From Acorus gramineus (lineage: Eukaryota; Streptophyta; Magnoliopsida; Acorales; Acoraceae): a DNA stretch of 64,000 nt. The DNA is taken from positions 6,859,786 to 6,923,785 of the forward strand of contig CM060855.1 of NCBI GenBank assembly GCA_030737835.1. The letters run 5' to 3'. Numbering within the stretch: the stretch's first letter is position 1; the number at the start of each line of letters is the position of its first letter. The notes beneath the pieces were generated by a model that did no database searches, had not been told where the DNA came from, and saw only the letters and a list, made by a program, of their open reading frames with translations. Of the stretch, positions 1 to 11,954 are shown piece by piece. The position numbers were made by a program, and so were the translations under genes.

Positions 1-1130
1 TAATTTGTTAAATTTTGGGTTTTTTTATGAAGCCTAATAACATTTTAAGAGGATTTATAATATCATTGTATTTTAAAGGGGTTTTTTAATAATTTGCCTG
101 TTTTAAGAGGGTTCAAAACTAAATAACCCTTAAAAAAATTGTGCAACTTAAAAAAATCATTCTGGTCAACATACTCATCTTCGGCGAACAGCGTCGCCAC
201 CCCTGGATTCGTTTCGTCGCTTTTTATCTTATGACATTTTCAGTCCTCCTTTGGATTCCACCTTTTTCGACCATCATATCCATTTTTTTTTATGAATGTA
301 ATTGACTTTTAACGAAACACTAAGATCGGATAAAAAAAGTCAGTTACATTATGTGAATGTAACTTAATTTCAAAATATATTGCACAAATAGTTCAGTTAA
401 CTTATTTTTATTATTTAAGGCATGTAAACATCAGTTATATTTTAAAAATGTAATTGGCTTACAAAATATAATGCATAAAGGTTCATATTAGTTTGAAAAT
501 GTAACACGACCATATGTCAATATAACATCAAAACTTTATAAAATCCTCCAAAAAATATATTTAATATCAAACACCAGATTCAAAGAAAAATTGTAAACAA
601 AAGCCAAATAAAAAACTGTCATATTTAATATCAAACAACAAAGTCAAGAAAAAAATTGTAATAAATGCAAAACAAACAATAACAAAGGTCATACCTGAAT
701 CGACAGACATTGAAAACGATAGCCAAATCGATCAGTTGCATAAAAAAGTTAATTACATTTGTGAATGTAATTAACTTTTATAACATATTCATATAACAAA
801 TCAGTTACATTCATAAATGCAACTAACTTATAAAAAGGTGTATAAATAAATATACAGATTAGTTTGGAATGTAACTATCTTTTGAAAATTAATGCATATA
901 ATTCTAATAAAAACATAAATATGTAACTGACATTTAAATATTAAACAACAACATTCCAAATTCAAACTTCAACATCAAATGTTAAACAACTGATATGCCA
1001 TATAGAAATCACGTTTGACATAAAAAAAACAATCAGAATTAACATAAAAAATGAAACAATTGAAAAAATATACAATAAACAAACACCACATTTGAATCGG
1101 CAGACATTTCAATAGTAATGAAATGGATCA
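1..1130. repeat. AT-rich intergenic DNA with recurring AGTTACATT-type motifs
   Basis: No coding region is supported. Short motifs of the form AGTTACATT and its complement AATGTAACT recur in both orientations around 310-520 and 740-930, with the most regular copy forming the palindrome at 744-779. The first 150 bases also show T-rich and A-rich stretches with AAGGGGTT/AACCCTT-like words resembling the termini of the inverted-repeat elements further along. This looks like decayed non-autonomous transposon sequence, but no borders or target-site duplication could be fixed. Confidence 0.4.
744..779. repeat. Perfect 16-bp inverted repeat with 4-base loop
   Basis: The arm AAAAGTTAATTACATT at 744-759 is followed by TGTG and then by its exact reverse complement at 764-779. 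It is the best-preserved member of a family of dispersed AGTTACATT/AATGTAACT words in this region. It probably belongs to a decayed foldback or MITE element. No function is implied. Confidence 0.8.
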
Positions 1131-3090
1131 ATTCTTTTTTCGATCAAACAAGACACTTAAAAAGACGTTCAAAATATCACATCCGATGTTCAATAGACTC
1201 TACATAAAAAGATTTCAAAATTTTACCACGATAAAGAAGCAGATGATTCAATTATGAAAGCACGATTCAATTGTGATGAGTCGAAAAATGAAAAAAAAAA
1301 AAAAAACACAATTGAATGCACCCCTCAACCGTCCACCATTAATTACGTTGGAAATTTATCAAAACTCATTTAGAGATATAATCGGTAATCAAATTTATGT
1401 CATCTTATAGGGCTTATGAGAGGCCTATGAAATGAAACTTGTGAATCATTTTCTACAAAATAAGCATACAGAATAAAAGTAAGAGATATGTTTTATATAT
1501 ATACACTTATTTACTCTTTTGACGGCGATGCCCAGACCATCATGAGATACTTGATATGAATATCACACAATATCTAAATCTAATTTTTTTGATAAGTCTA
1601 TCTTTACGTTTTCGATCCTCCTTAACCTGATTTTCTTTCTACCCATTTCAACCCTCTCCCTGTGGAAAAGAAAGAACAAAAAAATAATACAGAAACAAGA
1701 GGCCAACCCACAAATCAAAGATTATTGGATGTGGGATGCCTCTGATGCTATTGTTAAGTAGTGTTTTATATATGGAAAGGAAGTGGGAGAAGAGAGAGTC
1801 ATCACTTACAATAGTAGTTCTTATCCAAGGTCCCAACTCTTGCATTTATGCATAATAATCAGTGTTTTTTTTAATGACGTCGTTAATGTATTGTAAGAGC
1901 ATTTTTTTGGTGTTTTAATTCATGCTTTTGAGGGATGAATTTCGTTGGTTTGACGTGGGGAACGCCGATGTGTTCACTCGCGGTGAAGATAAAGGAGAAC
2001 TGTTTGGTCGAAATTTATTTGTAGAAGATACATCAGAGATTGGGCATGTAAGATTCTGATATTGATTAAATTTTTTAAAAAGATTTTGGATTTCATTTTA
2101 AAAAATTAATTTTTTTAAAAAAAATTTGGATTTGATTTTGTGTTTCGGATATCTGATTAAATCCAATGTATTCGTGACTGTCTGATCTTTTTATTTTGAC
2201 TCTGACTGTTGCGAAACCGCATCAAATGATAGCCATTCAATGAGTACTCGACGGCAAAAATTGATGGAATTATGCATAATGAATCGGTTTTGCGGTGTTT
2301 AAATATATTTTCAATAGGAATTGGGGTTAAAGCCCCATTTGGTACTGATTTTTAAAGACAGCTTGTTAATAAGAGAGCTAATCTCAATCAATTTTTTTTA
2401 TAATGTTATATATAAAAATAAAATCCAAAAGTATAAAAGTATTTATTTGGAACAGTGTACGTTTGTTTTTTTCGCTTGGTACAATGTACATCCGTTTTTT
2501 AAAAAATGAATATTTTTCACGTACATGAAATCTTATGATCAGATATTAGAGACGCACAAAAATCATTCTAATTCTATGGTCTTATTTTTAGTCTTATATT
2601 TTTATAGAAGACTAGAAGTGCATATTCATTATGAAATTCATTCATTCATTGTATACCATCATAAAAATAAAAATATATACTCAAATGATATCAATGGGCC
2701 CCGATGTAACTTTATTCTCGTGTAGATTTACATTGATAAAAGCTTTTCACCGTATCTGATTTTCATTAAATTTACTGCAAACATTCTTTTTCATTTTTCC
2801 CAAAAAGTTATTTTTGGATTACAAGAGTTAAGATATTTGGAAACACAGATTGAAAAGTAGTTTTTGGAATAAAGCTGCTTTTTAAGATAATTTTAGACGT
2901 TGACTTTTTTAGGATGCTTTTTTTTAAATCAGGAATCAATATTTGAAAGGAGTTTAATGTTTGACAGAGAAAGTTGCTTTTCAATTCAAAAAATCGATTT
3001 CAATCAAAAAGCGTTGTTTCTGAGCTTTTTAAAACACAGATTTCGAGGAAAAAATTAAAAGGAATCCAGCTTCCGATTCTGTAAAAAGCT
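1131..3090. other. Intergenic, no supported gene
   Basis: AT-rich sequence with only short chance open frames. A weak, bulged hairpin can be drawn between about 1727-1765 and 1798-1835, but it lacks miRNA-precursor quality. Nothing else is supported here. Confidence 0.5.
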
Positions 3091-3170
3091 GCCCTGTTTG
3101 GCTGCACGCTTTTAGCTTTTCAGCTTTTCAAAAAGCAAAAGCGCGCCGAATCGCGCAACCAAACGGGGCC
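3091..3170. repeat. 80-bp hairpin, MITE-like
   Basis: The sequence starts with GCCCTGTTTGGCTGCACGC and ends with GCAACCAAACGGGGCC, which is an imperfect reverse complement. The centre AGCTTTTCAGCTTTTCAAAAAGC also folds back. The G/C-rich end containing GTTTGG is typical of plant non-autonomous DNA elements. No target-site duplication was identified, so it may be one terminus of a larger decayed element. Confidence 0.55.
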
Positions 3171-4860
3171 TTAGATTTTGTGGGATTTTCAAAAATCTGG
3201 ATTCCGCAAATGTGGAATTAATTTGTTCCAGTTCACCTTATAATTTCATGGAACTGTTTCCTTATAGAATGTTCAAGCAATGATATTATACTGCATGAGT
3301 TATTAACTTGTTATATGTAATTTGGATGAAATTAAAAGTGCTTGGTTCAAGACTATTGTTTCTGAACGTAGAATACTAGGACTAACCTAGATTAGGCTCT
3401 TTTTTCTGTTTTTTGGGAAATGAACCTGAATTCAAGTCTTAATTAAAAATTAAAGAATATACAAGGCTTATTAAAAAAAAAATTGCCTTGCAAGGTCTGC
3501 TTTGGCGACCTTGATACCATCCAATTTTAGATCAGATACCAGGCTATACCTCTAAGTACAAGTGATGCTAAAATTGCCTTGCAATGTCTGCTTGAATTAT
3601 GATCAAATGTTTATGCAGGTGGGGCATAAACAAAATCTCCTTATACTCTCATAGAAAATATTTGCAGCAAGATCACATTGAACCATACGTTCGGATATCT
3701 GAGAATTCTGGTTTCCTTAAAAACAATTGGGTTTCACAACCCCGTTTGCATTTGTCACATCAATAACACGGTACATGAAATTGTTTACCGTGGTATATAC
3801 CCCACTATATTAGTATATACTTTATTATGGAATAACATAAAAATATATACATTCAATTCACCAGACTTCATATTTTTTCTATAAAAGAACATAGTCCATT
3901 AGCCAATTATACAGTTCAAAAAATAATGAAAAATGTGTGACTCTGAAAGAGGCTGCAAAAAGGACTGATGGTAACATTTTCCTTTAAAAAAATAGATACA
4001 AATTACAGAGCTTCAAACAACAATGCTCTATGTCACATGGCCCGCATCAATGACTGCAAAATAAACACTGGAACACAAAGAATTCATTTTGTACAATACA
4101 CAATCAAACCATTTTACTAACTTCAACACTTTGCATTGGAAACCCCAAATTCAGATTTGGAGAAAAGTTAATTTCCAATAAGAATACGTGATGAAGCCAT
4201 AATTTTCTTTGGAAATAAGACATATTCGTTTCTATTCAATTTAAGATAGAATACTGTGACTAACAGTAAGCATGAACCCAACACACAAAAGATGCCCATG
4301 TTGCCAATCACAGAATAAAAAAAAAGAGAACAATTCAGCCAATCAGCCATTTGTTTAACATGATACATGCATGTGAATGGCAACTGCAGTAATGATAGCA
4401 GAGGCCCCTCAGAATACTTTTTATATATCATTAAACAGTAGTATCAGTATCAGTGAAAGTTACTTCCAAAAGATTAATTTAACATTAGACTCGATCAACT
4501 CTGGGATGCAGAGATCAGCAATCTTTTAAAATTAATAAAATATATTGAACTATTGAAGTCACAATATGACAAGTTCAAAATCACCCAAACTAGTGAAATG
4601 GGAAATTGTTCTATATTGAAAGAAATGGTACAGTAGTAAAGGGATTTCTTAATATGAGATACACACACTACACCAACCACCCTGAATAAAAAAAACAAGT
4701 CACAAACCCAAATGAAGAAAATCAGCATTGTCAAGGTCCGCGGTCCGCCCACATATAAGTTAGACTAATGCATCTTGCAGGGTTAGACAGAGTTTGATAG
4801 GGACTTCCAAAACAAGAGAGATGGGAATATTAGATTAATCAAATGATGTTTTTTTCTGCT
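3171..4860. other. Intergenic, with a 24-bp direct repeat
   Basis: No gene is supported. A 24-bp word beginning AAAATTGCCTTGCAA occurs at 3479-3502 and again at 3570-3593 with one mismatch, 91 bases apart. The rest is AT-rich with scattered short open frames that show no recognisable domain. Confidence 0.5.
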
Positions 4861-5465
4861 TGTGTGTGGAGGTCCCCCCAACGTGCCCTATTGTAACCAG
4901 TCCACCAAAAAGACCAACCACTTCCCCCTCCAATAAAAGTACACACTTCTTCTCATATTATTCAATTTCAGGACCCCAAAATTGTATTAAAATAACTCAT
5001 ACCAACTAACAACCAGCAAATCCATTTCCCACACAAATTAATCATACAAAAAAAAACACAACATTAACTTCCAAACAAACGACGCAACCTTCCCTATAGA
5101 TATTCCCTCCACCGTCCTTCCTGCTACCATCATCCCTATTATATTCAAAATCCACAATTAAATATATAGACATTGATATCCTCCATTTGCTGTTTCCTAA
5201 TTCTACAGCACTTGTTATGCTAATATACTAACCAAATGCGATGAACCAAAATGAACTCTGAATTAAGTCTTAACAGACTGGAAGAGGCAAATATCAAAAC
5301 CCACAATACAAATAAGCCAATAAAGCCTGTTTGAATCACTCATCACCCCTCCCATTAGAATTTAAACAAATTCCAAAAGTCAATGATCAAGACCCTTAAT
5401 CCCTCACACAAACAATTAGCTTAAATCAATCCATACTTCTCAATCTAAAACAAATCCCGACTGCA
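4861..5465 (+). promoter_or_regulatory. Upstream region of the NSP1-like gene
   Basis: This A- and C-rich stretch precedes the GRAS gene and should hold its promoter and 5' leader. Pyrimidine-rich blocks such as the run near 5095-5135 are visible. No TATA box could be placed with confidence and the transcription start is not determinable from sequence. The start codon at 5466 lies in the context GCAATGGCA, with G at +4, favourable for plants. Confidence 0.35.
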
Positions 5466-7127
5466 ATGGCAACAGGAGGTGAACCAGACCCAAACACCTC
5501 AGCCATCTTAGACTGGCTTGGCGACTCCATTTCCTTCATTCCACCCTTCCTACGCGACCCCTACGAATCCCCTGCCATCGATGAGATCGACCGCCAACTG
5601 TGGGATCCATTCGAAGAACAGAACCACGACCATCTCAACAATATACCCAACACCACCACAATCACCCCCACCAATTCAACCCCCCAGCCATCACCACCAC
5701 TGCCAGCACCACCATCTGAACAACAATCAAAACTCTCCAAAAAGCGCAAACAAAACCAACCCAACACGCAAACCACCAATTCAAGCGACGGTGACAACAC
5801 CGAAGAAATCGAAGAGACCAAGCGAAAACCAAAGAAACCCAATTCAAAGGCGAACAATGGAGTAGGAAACTGCGGAAATGGATGCGGAACTAACAAGGAT
5901 TCAAGATGGGCAGAGCAATTATTGTTACCCTGCGCAACCGCGATCGATGCAGGGGACCTCTCACGCGTGCAGCACCTCCTCTACGTGCTCCACGAGGTCG
6001 CCTCGCTGACCGGAGACGCCAACCACCGCCTCGCCTGGCACGGTCTCCAATCGCTGACGCACCACCTCGCCCTCAACACGGTCACCGCGAAGACGGCCTC
6101 GGCCTCCACATTCACCTCAATGGATCCGTCCGCCTTCCGCGCTGCCATCTTCAAATTCAACGAGGTCAGCCCCTGGTTCGCTTTCCCCAACTCCCTCGCC
6201 AACTCGGCAATCCTCCAAACCCTCGGCGGGGGCGATCTCCGGCGGCGGAGCCTACACATCGTGGACATCGGCGTCTCCCACGGCGTCCAGTGGCCGACAC
6301 TCCTCGAGGCCCTCACGCGCCGCCCTGGCGGCCCGCCGTCGCTCGTCCGCCTCACCATCGTCTCCGCCGCCCCAACCGAGCCGTTCGCCGCTGCTCCGGC
6401 AGGGTACGACTCCTCGTCCCATCTCCTCCGCTACGCCAAATCCATCGACCTCAACCTCGAGATCTCCCGGATCGACACCCTCCCCGCAGCCTTGGACCGC
6501 GAAACCCTAGCGACCTCAGCCGACGAAACCCTAATCGTCTGCGCGCAGTTCCGGCTCCACCACCTCAACCACTTTCCGGACGACGAACGGACGGCGTTCC
6601 TCCAGTCGGTGGCGGACCTCTCCCCCCGTCTGGTGGTGGTGAGCGAGAACGACGGGGACTGCGGCGGGTCCGGGTGCGGATGCGGCGGCAGAGGGTTCGC
6701 GAGGGGGTTCGGGGCTCGGACGGAGTACATGTGGGGGTTCCTGGACTCGACGAGCGCGGCGTACAAGGGGAGGGACAGCGGGGAGAGGAGGGCGGTGGAG
6801 GAGGAGGCGGCGGCGGAGGTGGAGGTGGGGATGTGGGAGAGGGAGGAGGGGTGGAGATGGAGGTTGGAGGGGGTGGGGATGGAGGGGGTGGGGTTCGGGG
6901 AGGAGGCGGTGGAGACGGCGAGGGGGATGTTGAGGAAGTACGACTCGGGGTGGGAAATGAGGGCGGAGGAGAGGGAGAGGGGGATCGTCAGGCTTTGCTG
7001 GAAGGGGAGGAGGATTTCCTTCTGTTCGCTTTGGACGATGACGATCACGCCACGTCAGCAACTTGGAGCCGTTGATGGTGGTGTTCTGCTTGGCCAGGCT
7101 GGGGCGGTAACCGGGCGACGCAAGTGA
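5466..7127 (+). CDS. NSP1: GRAS-domain transcription factor, NSP1 orthologue
   Basis: This intronless 553-residue protein belongs to the GRAS family. The N-terminus (SAILDWLGDSISFIPPFLRDPY, split here as SAILDWLGDS and FIPPFLRDPY, about residues 12-33) matches the conserved NSP1 head. A low-complexity stretch rich in P, T and N and basic KKRK/KRKPKK patches, possible nuclear signals, span about 60-130. The GRAS domain begins near residue 146 (RWAEQLLLPCATAID), with the VHIID-type core LHIVDIGVSHGVQWP near 263-277 and the terminal SAW-type end ISFCSLW at 517-523. In known plants NSP1 acts in the nucleus with NSP2 in symbiotic signalling and strigolactone biosynthesis. Family members normally end one or two residues after SLW; here the frame runs 30 residues further to the TGA at 7125. 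The coding region is much more GC-rich than its surroundings. A MITE-like element starts about 20 bases after the stop. Confidence 0.9.
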   Translation: MATGGEPDPNTSAILDWLGDSISFIPPFLRDPYESPAIDEIDRQLWDPFEEQNHDHLNNIPNTTTITPTNSTPQPSPPLPAPPSEQQSKLSKKRKQNQPNTQTTNSSDGDNTEEIEETKRKPKKPNSKANNGVGNCGNGCGTNKDSRWAEQLLLPCATAIDAGDLSRVQHLLYVLHEVASLTGDANHRLAWHGLQSLTHHLALNTVTAKTASASTFTSMDPSAFRAAIFKFNEVSPWFAFPNSLANSAILQTLGGGDLRRRSLHIVDIGVSHGVQWPTLLEALTRRPGGPPSLVRLTIVSAAPTEPFAAAPAGYDSSSHLLRYAKSIDLNLEISRIDTLPAALDRETLATSADETLIVCAQFRLHHLNHFPDDERTAFLQSVADLSPRLVVVSENDGDCGGSGCGCGGRGFARGFGARTEYMWGFLDSTSAAYKGRDSGERRAVEEEAAAEVEVGMWEREEGWRWRLEGVGMEGVGFGEEAVETARGMLRKYDSGWEMRAEERERGIVRLCWKGRRISFCSLWTMTITPRQQLGAVDGGVLLGQAGAVTGRRK

Positions 7128-7145
7128 GTGGGCTTTTTTCTTTTT

Positions 7146-7677
7146 ATAGGAAAATTCAAATAACCCCTTATAAACTATCTGAAATCTATATAAGACCCTC
7201 ACATTCCAGGAAGTCCGTGTAACCTCCTAAAAACACACTAAATCCAAATAGTTCCTGAGTTAAATTTTTATTGACAAATAAGAAATATTATGTAAATAAT
7301 CTATTTAGTTAACCTTAATTGAAAATAAAATATACCAAAAAATTTCTATAATATGTTATAAATTCGAAAAATCTTTTATAAATGATGATTTTACCCTCCA
7401 AATAGATTATAAAATTTTATCTGGATGAGTAAGATCATCATTTATAAAAAAAAAAATTTACATTTTTAACACATTATAAAAGGCTTTTGGTATTTTATGT
7501 TTTCAAGTAGGATTAACCAATTAAAATATTTTTTATATGTTAATGAAAATTTAACTTAAAAGATTGTTAGATTTACATAAGTGTTTTCACGGGTTTTTAT
7601 GGACTTCAGGAGAAGTCAGGGAGTCATATGAATTTCAAGCATTTACTGGGGGTTATTTGAGTTTTTCACCCTTTTCT
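7146..7677. mobile_element. Inverted-repeat (MITE/foldback) element after NSP1
   Basis: The left end reads AAAATTCAAATAACCCC and the right end is the near-perfect complement of AAAACTCAAATAACCCC. The similarity of the two arms continues inwards for roughly 250 bases each, including TAAATGATGATTTTACCC on the left and its inverted counterpart near 7420-7450, leaving almost no loop. Ends with TAACCCC resemble MULE-type non-autonomous elements. A 9-base flanking duplication is uncertain: TTTTATAGG on the left and TTTTCTGGG on the right match at seven of nine positions but are not both exactly adjacent to the ends. There is no coding capacity. Confidence 0.65.
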
Positions 7678-8443
7678 GGGTGTTCAGTGTTCCGCGGAGC
7701 ATCGGATGGTTCTCTGTACTCTGCGGTCTGCACGAATGTAATTATGATCGTACACTGTTTATGCCTGTGCCGGAGGCGTCGGATCCGTCATCATTCAGTT
7801 GTATGGATTTGAAATTTTACTGGTGAGTGAACTCGATTCAAGAACCGAACTGCTGAGTTTATACAACGTGATATCATCTTTTGATTGATGATTAGTTTTA
7901 GAAAAAAATCTATATAACCCCTCCAAATTCTTTTAAGAACTCTATATAACCCGCTACACAATTAACAGAATTGAAGTAATCTGAAAATATTCCGTCATGT
8001 ATTCTATGAAAAACTACATATACACCCCCTCCAAATGATCGTTTTACCCTTCATCATCTTCTCACCTGCACCCGTATCCCCTCCCTCCTCCCCATCCACC
8101 ACCACCACCCAAACCATCCCCACAGTCTCCTCTTTTCCCCACCCAGACCACCCCTTCCTCTGCTGCAGCCACCACTGAGAGATGACATCATCCAATATTT
8201 ATTGGTGTTCATTTAAGTTGTTGAAGATAGAGAGGGAGAGGGGGAGAGAGAGAGAGAGAGATGAATGAGGAATGCAAGGGGGAAAAGCTTCCAAGGCATC
8301 AATAATGGTGGGAGGGGAGAGGAGAGTTTCATGTGGGTAAAAGAGTCATTTTGCATATAAAGTTAAATGAAACTAAACAAAGGGGTAGCTTAACTGACTG
8401 AAGAATTAATTTGGATTATCTGTGTTAAGAGGTTACATGTAAG
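7678..8443. mobile_element. Probable decayed MULE-like MITE (about 7890-8440)
   Basis: Around 7898-7990 the words TCTATATAACCCCTCC and CTCTATATAACCCGC recur, and the far side near 8360-8440 carries inverted relatives such as GGGGTAGCTTAA and AAGAGGTTACATG. Between them lie a C-rich stretch (8040-8160) and a G/A-rich stretch (8225-8340) that can pair as the inner parts of two arms, including a GA dinucleotide run at 8244-8261. Borders are approximate and no target-site duplication was established. No gene is supported. Confidence 0.35.
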
Positions 8444-8955
8444 TCTGTCAATCGAATGGATCGGATAGGCTCATATTCGTATCTGTATCTGAATTAGATA
8501 TTCAAAAAAATATTCGTATCGATTATCCGACGGATATTGAAAATAAATATTGATATCCGATCCAAAAATCCAGATTCAGATATGGATAATTATTCAAAAT
8601 ATGTAAAAATTTAAAATAAATATGGAATGACTAAAATATCTAAAGATCTAATATCAAAAAATAAAAATCATATATCTGATATTTAAAATATGTAAAAAAA
8701 TATAATAATTACCTAGTATAAAACATAGAATTATAAGTCTATACATAAAACATTACATACTTTCAGTAAAAATAAAAATAAAAAACTCATACTAATTCTA
8801 AAAATATAAATACATAATTAAATAAATAATAATATTTTTTGATACAGATATTTTTTGGATACAAATACGGATTTTTCGGATATCATATATTTTTTAGATT
8901 TTTGGATATGGATTTAGATTTAATACGGATATTTTTTTTAAATAATTGACATACT
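8444..8955. repeat. AT-rich element with repeated GGATAT/ATATCCG words
   Basis: Words such as CGGATATTGA, GATATCCGATCC, CGGATATCATA and ACGGATATTTT recur throughout in both orientations. The ends TGTCAATCG at 8444 and its loose complement AATTGACA near 8955 could be short terminal inverted repeats. Clusters of subterminal repeats are typical of non-autonomous hAT-like elements. No clean 8-base target duplication was found, so the class is a guess. Confidence 0.35.
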
Positions 8956-9514
8956 TGGTTACATAGAATTCATGAATATGCAGCGTGTTACATGAATATC
9001 AAATAGTTTGTAAGGAGTTACATGGATTTTTTTCATATTTTTATGATTTTAAAATATGTTTTGATATATAAAAATTGAACAAACGTATAAACACAAACTG
9101 CTCTCACCCCACAAACCCACACCAACTTTTTGGACATTTGGAATTTTACATCTGCCTAACCCCGGATTACACATGTCCCCCTGTGAAGTGAAAGCTCACC
9201 TACTATGCTGCATAAGAAATAGCAAGTGACATCAAACAATCAAAAGTGTTAGATGTCCATGTAAGTCCACTAACACTGTTAAAAATTGTTGTAAAATTTC
9301 ACAAGTTAAGCATGTGTTATAATATTTGTCAATTTTTTTTCATGCATGATCGACAAAAGTTAATGGAATCCAACACTAATTGAATTTGTTAATGCGAAAG
9401 TCGGAGAACATGTTGTTTGGTTGAATCCATAAATTGTTTTTCAATTTCATGAAACCGCATCCGGAGGAAGTTGAAACACTACAGATTCACAATTTATAAG
9501 TTGCATTCATGCTT
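8956..9514. other. Intergenic, nothing recognised
   Basis: AT-rich unique-looking sequence with no supported open frame, RNA gene or clear repeat. Confidence 0.5.
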
Positions 9515-10402
9515 ACCTCCGTTTGGAATTTGAATAGGCCCCCGGATAATCTGATATTGATTAGAATAGGCCTTTGTTTGAAACAGGGATAGATTTTATT
9601 ATTGAGTATGTATTTATCCGAGCATAAGTGAGTATAAATAAGGATAAAGTGATTTTGTGTTTGGTTGTGTCTTGAATTATTCTCATTGGTAAACGTAAGA
9701 ATAAATGTTTTGCTGTTTGGGTAAAATGTGAATAAAGTATGGATAAGGATTTAAAAGGATAAAAAAACAATGAAAGTTAATTTGACATGTGATTTATAAG
9801 AGGTTATGACAGTTGATTTGACAATGGGCCCACATATTCTTTATGTGGAATAACCTATGATAATTTTAATTCTAGAGGTTAATTGAGATCCATATACCAC
9901 TTTATATCAATTTATTCTGCATACTTTATCAGGGGGTATCCGGGGCAAACAAACACACTAAAATTCTCATTCGGGGTTATCCAGGGCCTTATACCCAAAA
10001 CAAACGGGGGCTAGGGGTTTTAACATGTTCGTTTACCTGATATATCATCAAATATCTTATGTAGAATAAACTGGTATAAAGTGGTATATGGATTCCAACC
10101 AACCCCTGGAATTAAAGTTATCATAGGTTATTCCACCCAAAGAATATGTGGGTCCACTGTCAAATCAACTGTCATCATCTCTTATAAATCACATGTCAAA
10201 TCAACTATCATTATTTTTTCATCTTTTATAAATCTTTATCCATACTTTATTCACATTTTACCCAAACAACAAAACATTTATTCTTACGCTTACCAACGAG
10301 AATAATTCAAAACACAATCAAACGCAAAATCACTTTATCCTTATTTATATTCACTTATACCAGAATAAATGTATAAATCGTATTCCCGTTCCAAACAGAG
10401 AC
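9515..10402. mobile_element. Large palindromic element with about 350-bp arms
   Basis: The sequence at about 9573-9922 recurs, inverted, at about 10059-10402. Matching blocks include AGGATAAAGTGATTTTG with its complement, GTAAAATGTGAATAAAGTAT with its complement, TTTGACATGTGATTTATAAG with its complement, and ATACCACTTTATA with its complement. By eye the arms agree at well over four bases in five. The loop of about 136 bases has further terminus-like words (GGGGTATCCGGGGC, GGGTTATCCAGGGCC) that mirror CCCCCGGATAAT near 9537, suggesting one MITE of about 500 bp at 9515-10012 into or beside which an inverted copy was added. Open frames on opposite strands (9561-9770 and 10081-10305) are mirror images of each other and not genes. 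Confidence 0.7.
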
Positions 10403-11954
10403 TCAAGGTTTTGCCGTTTTGGTCATGTTCTGTTGGGAAGATGCAGCCAGGGCAACTAACTATTACATAAGCGCTACATATATGTAATATAGTGGTAATA
10501 AGTTACAAGAAATATAACCAGTTGAACGCCCATGCATTATATGCATGCATTGGAATTTGGAAATGACACAACTAAAAGATCAAAAATAAAGAAATAAGGA
10601 GACAAATATCAATTTTATAAGCTTTGAGCTTTAAAAATATAAATGTATAAAATTAATTTCAACCCTGTTTGGATCTACAACAGAGCAGATTCTAGAGAGG
10701 AAAATGCGGCGTAGTTAAAAAAAAAAATTGCAAACAAAAAATCTGTATGTGTTCCAAACAAAAAGCCTGCGTTTATAAAAGAGAAAAAAACTCATGTTTG
10801 AAATGTATGGAAAAAACGATTCCATACCGCCGGCCGCTTTACCCACCCCGGAGATTGAGTTCCCAAACAGGCCTTTCAATCCAAATTCATGATCACACTT
10901 GCAATTAAATATGAATTGCTAAGATAGTTTAATTATTGCAAAACATACTTGATAGATAATAGATCACACGATACAATTATACTACCAAACAAACTTTTCA
11001 TCAAATTATACCTATTCCATTCAATAGCGCTCCATTTGTACATATGAATTAGGCTAATCGAGATAGATAACTATACGAGTGAAATAAGTCGTTTTCTATT
11101 TGGTTGAATTGTCATTAGAAAAATGATTTTTTTGTTATTTGATTGATAATGGATAAGATGTAGAGATCAATAAGATGTGGTTGATAAAAATTTGTAAAAG
11201 ATAAAAAAAAATGAAATGACATGTAGTCCCTAGATTTATAAGATGTGAAAATATAATTTAACATGTGAATTTCTTATACCATTGGCATGCATCTGCCAAT
11301 ATCATTTTATTCTCCCCCATCCTGCAAATCGCTTTTTCTTCTTATTATATTTTATTCCACGTCTATTTTTCTATCTAAACATGGAGTAAGAGTCCACATA
11401 TCAGCGATATTTGAATGGCTTACAACACTAATTATTCATGTTGGGCACAAGGATAAGTCCATGCATGCATTTCACAATACAGGCCCAAGTTGAGAAATCC
11501 ATGAGATCTTTTTTTTAGTGCTACTACACTCAATTTTTTTTTTAATTCAAAACACAAATCTATATACCTCGTTACAGATTCAGTGAAGCATATACATCAT
11601 TAGATGATGTATATATCTCACTAAATTTTTTTTCTTATATTTACTAAAAATTGGTTCATTCAATTCGAAATGGAGCGATATTCACTTTTTTATCAAAGCA
11701 TATACCTTATCAGATATATATATCAAAATTAATGGGAAATCTAATGTATTATTTGTCTTCGTCAAACAAATTAAATTATGCAGATATTTTACGTAAACTT
11801 GCACCATGAAAGATGGATGCGCATGAAAAAAGGTTAAACATATAATTGATACACTCAATAAGCTACAATATGAGAAACAATGTCTGTGGCATGAACTAGA
11901 ATTGGGAGCTGTCTGTGAAAGTAAAGTTAGAGGAGGCACTACCTCTTTAGTGTG
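10403..11954. other. Intergenic, possible short MITE at about 10668-10876
   Basis: The left word CCTGTTTGGATCT near 10671 and the right word GAGTTCCCAAACAGGCC near 10858 are loosely inverted, so a MITE of about 200 bp is possible. The rest is AT-rich and shows no gene. Confidence 0.3.

Noticed and set aside
1727-1845. Possible miRNA precursor hairpin
   Set aside because: Only about 12 contiguous pairs around CTATTGT, with large bulges and no recognised mature miRNA.
5906-7075. 389-residue open frame overlapping NSP1 in another frame
   Set aside because: It is rich in R, G and P and arises from the GC-rich third positions of the GRAS gene; the GRAS frame carries the conserved motifs.
6431-7202. 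Long minus-strand open frames under NSP1
   Set aside because: Antisense shadows of a GC-rich coding sequence with P/H/S-rich translations and no domain.
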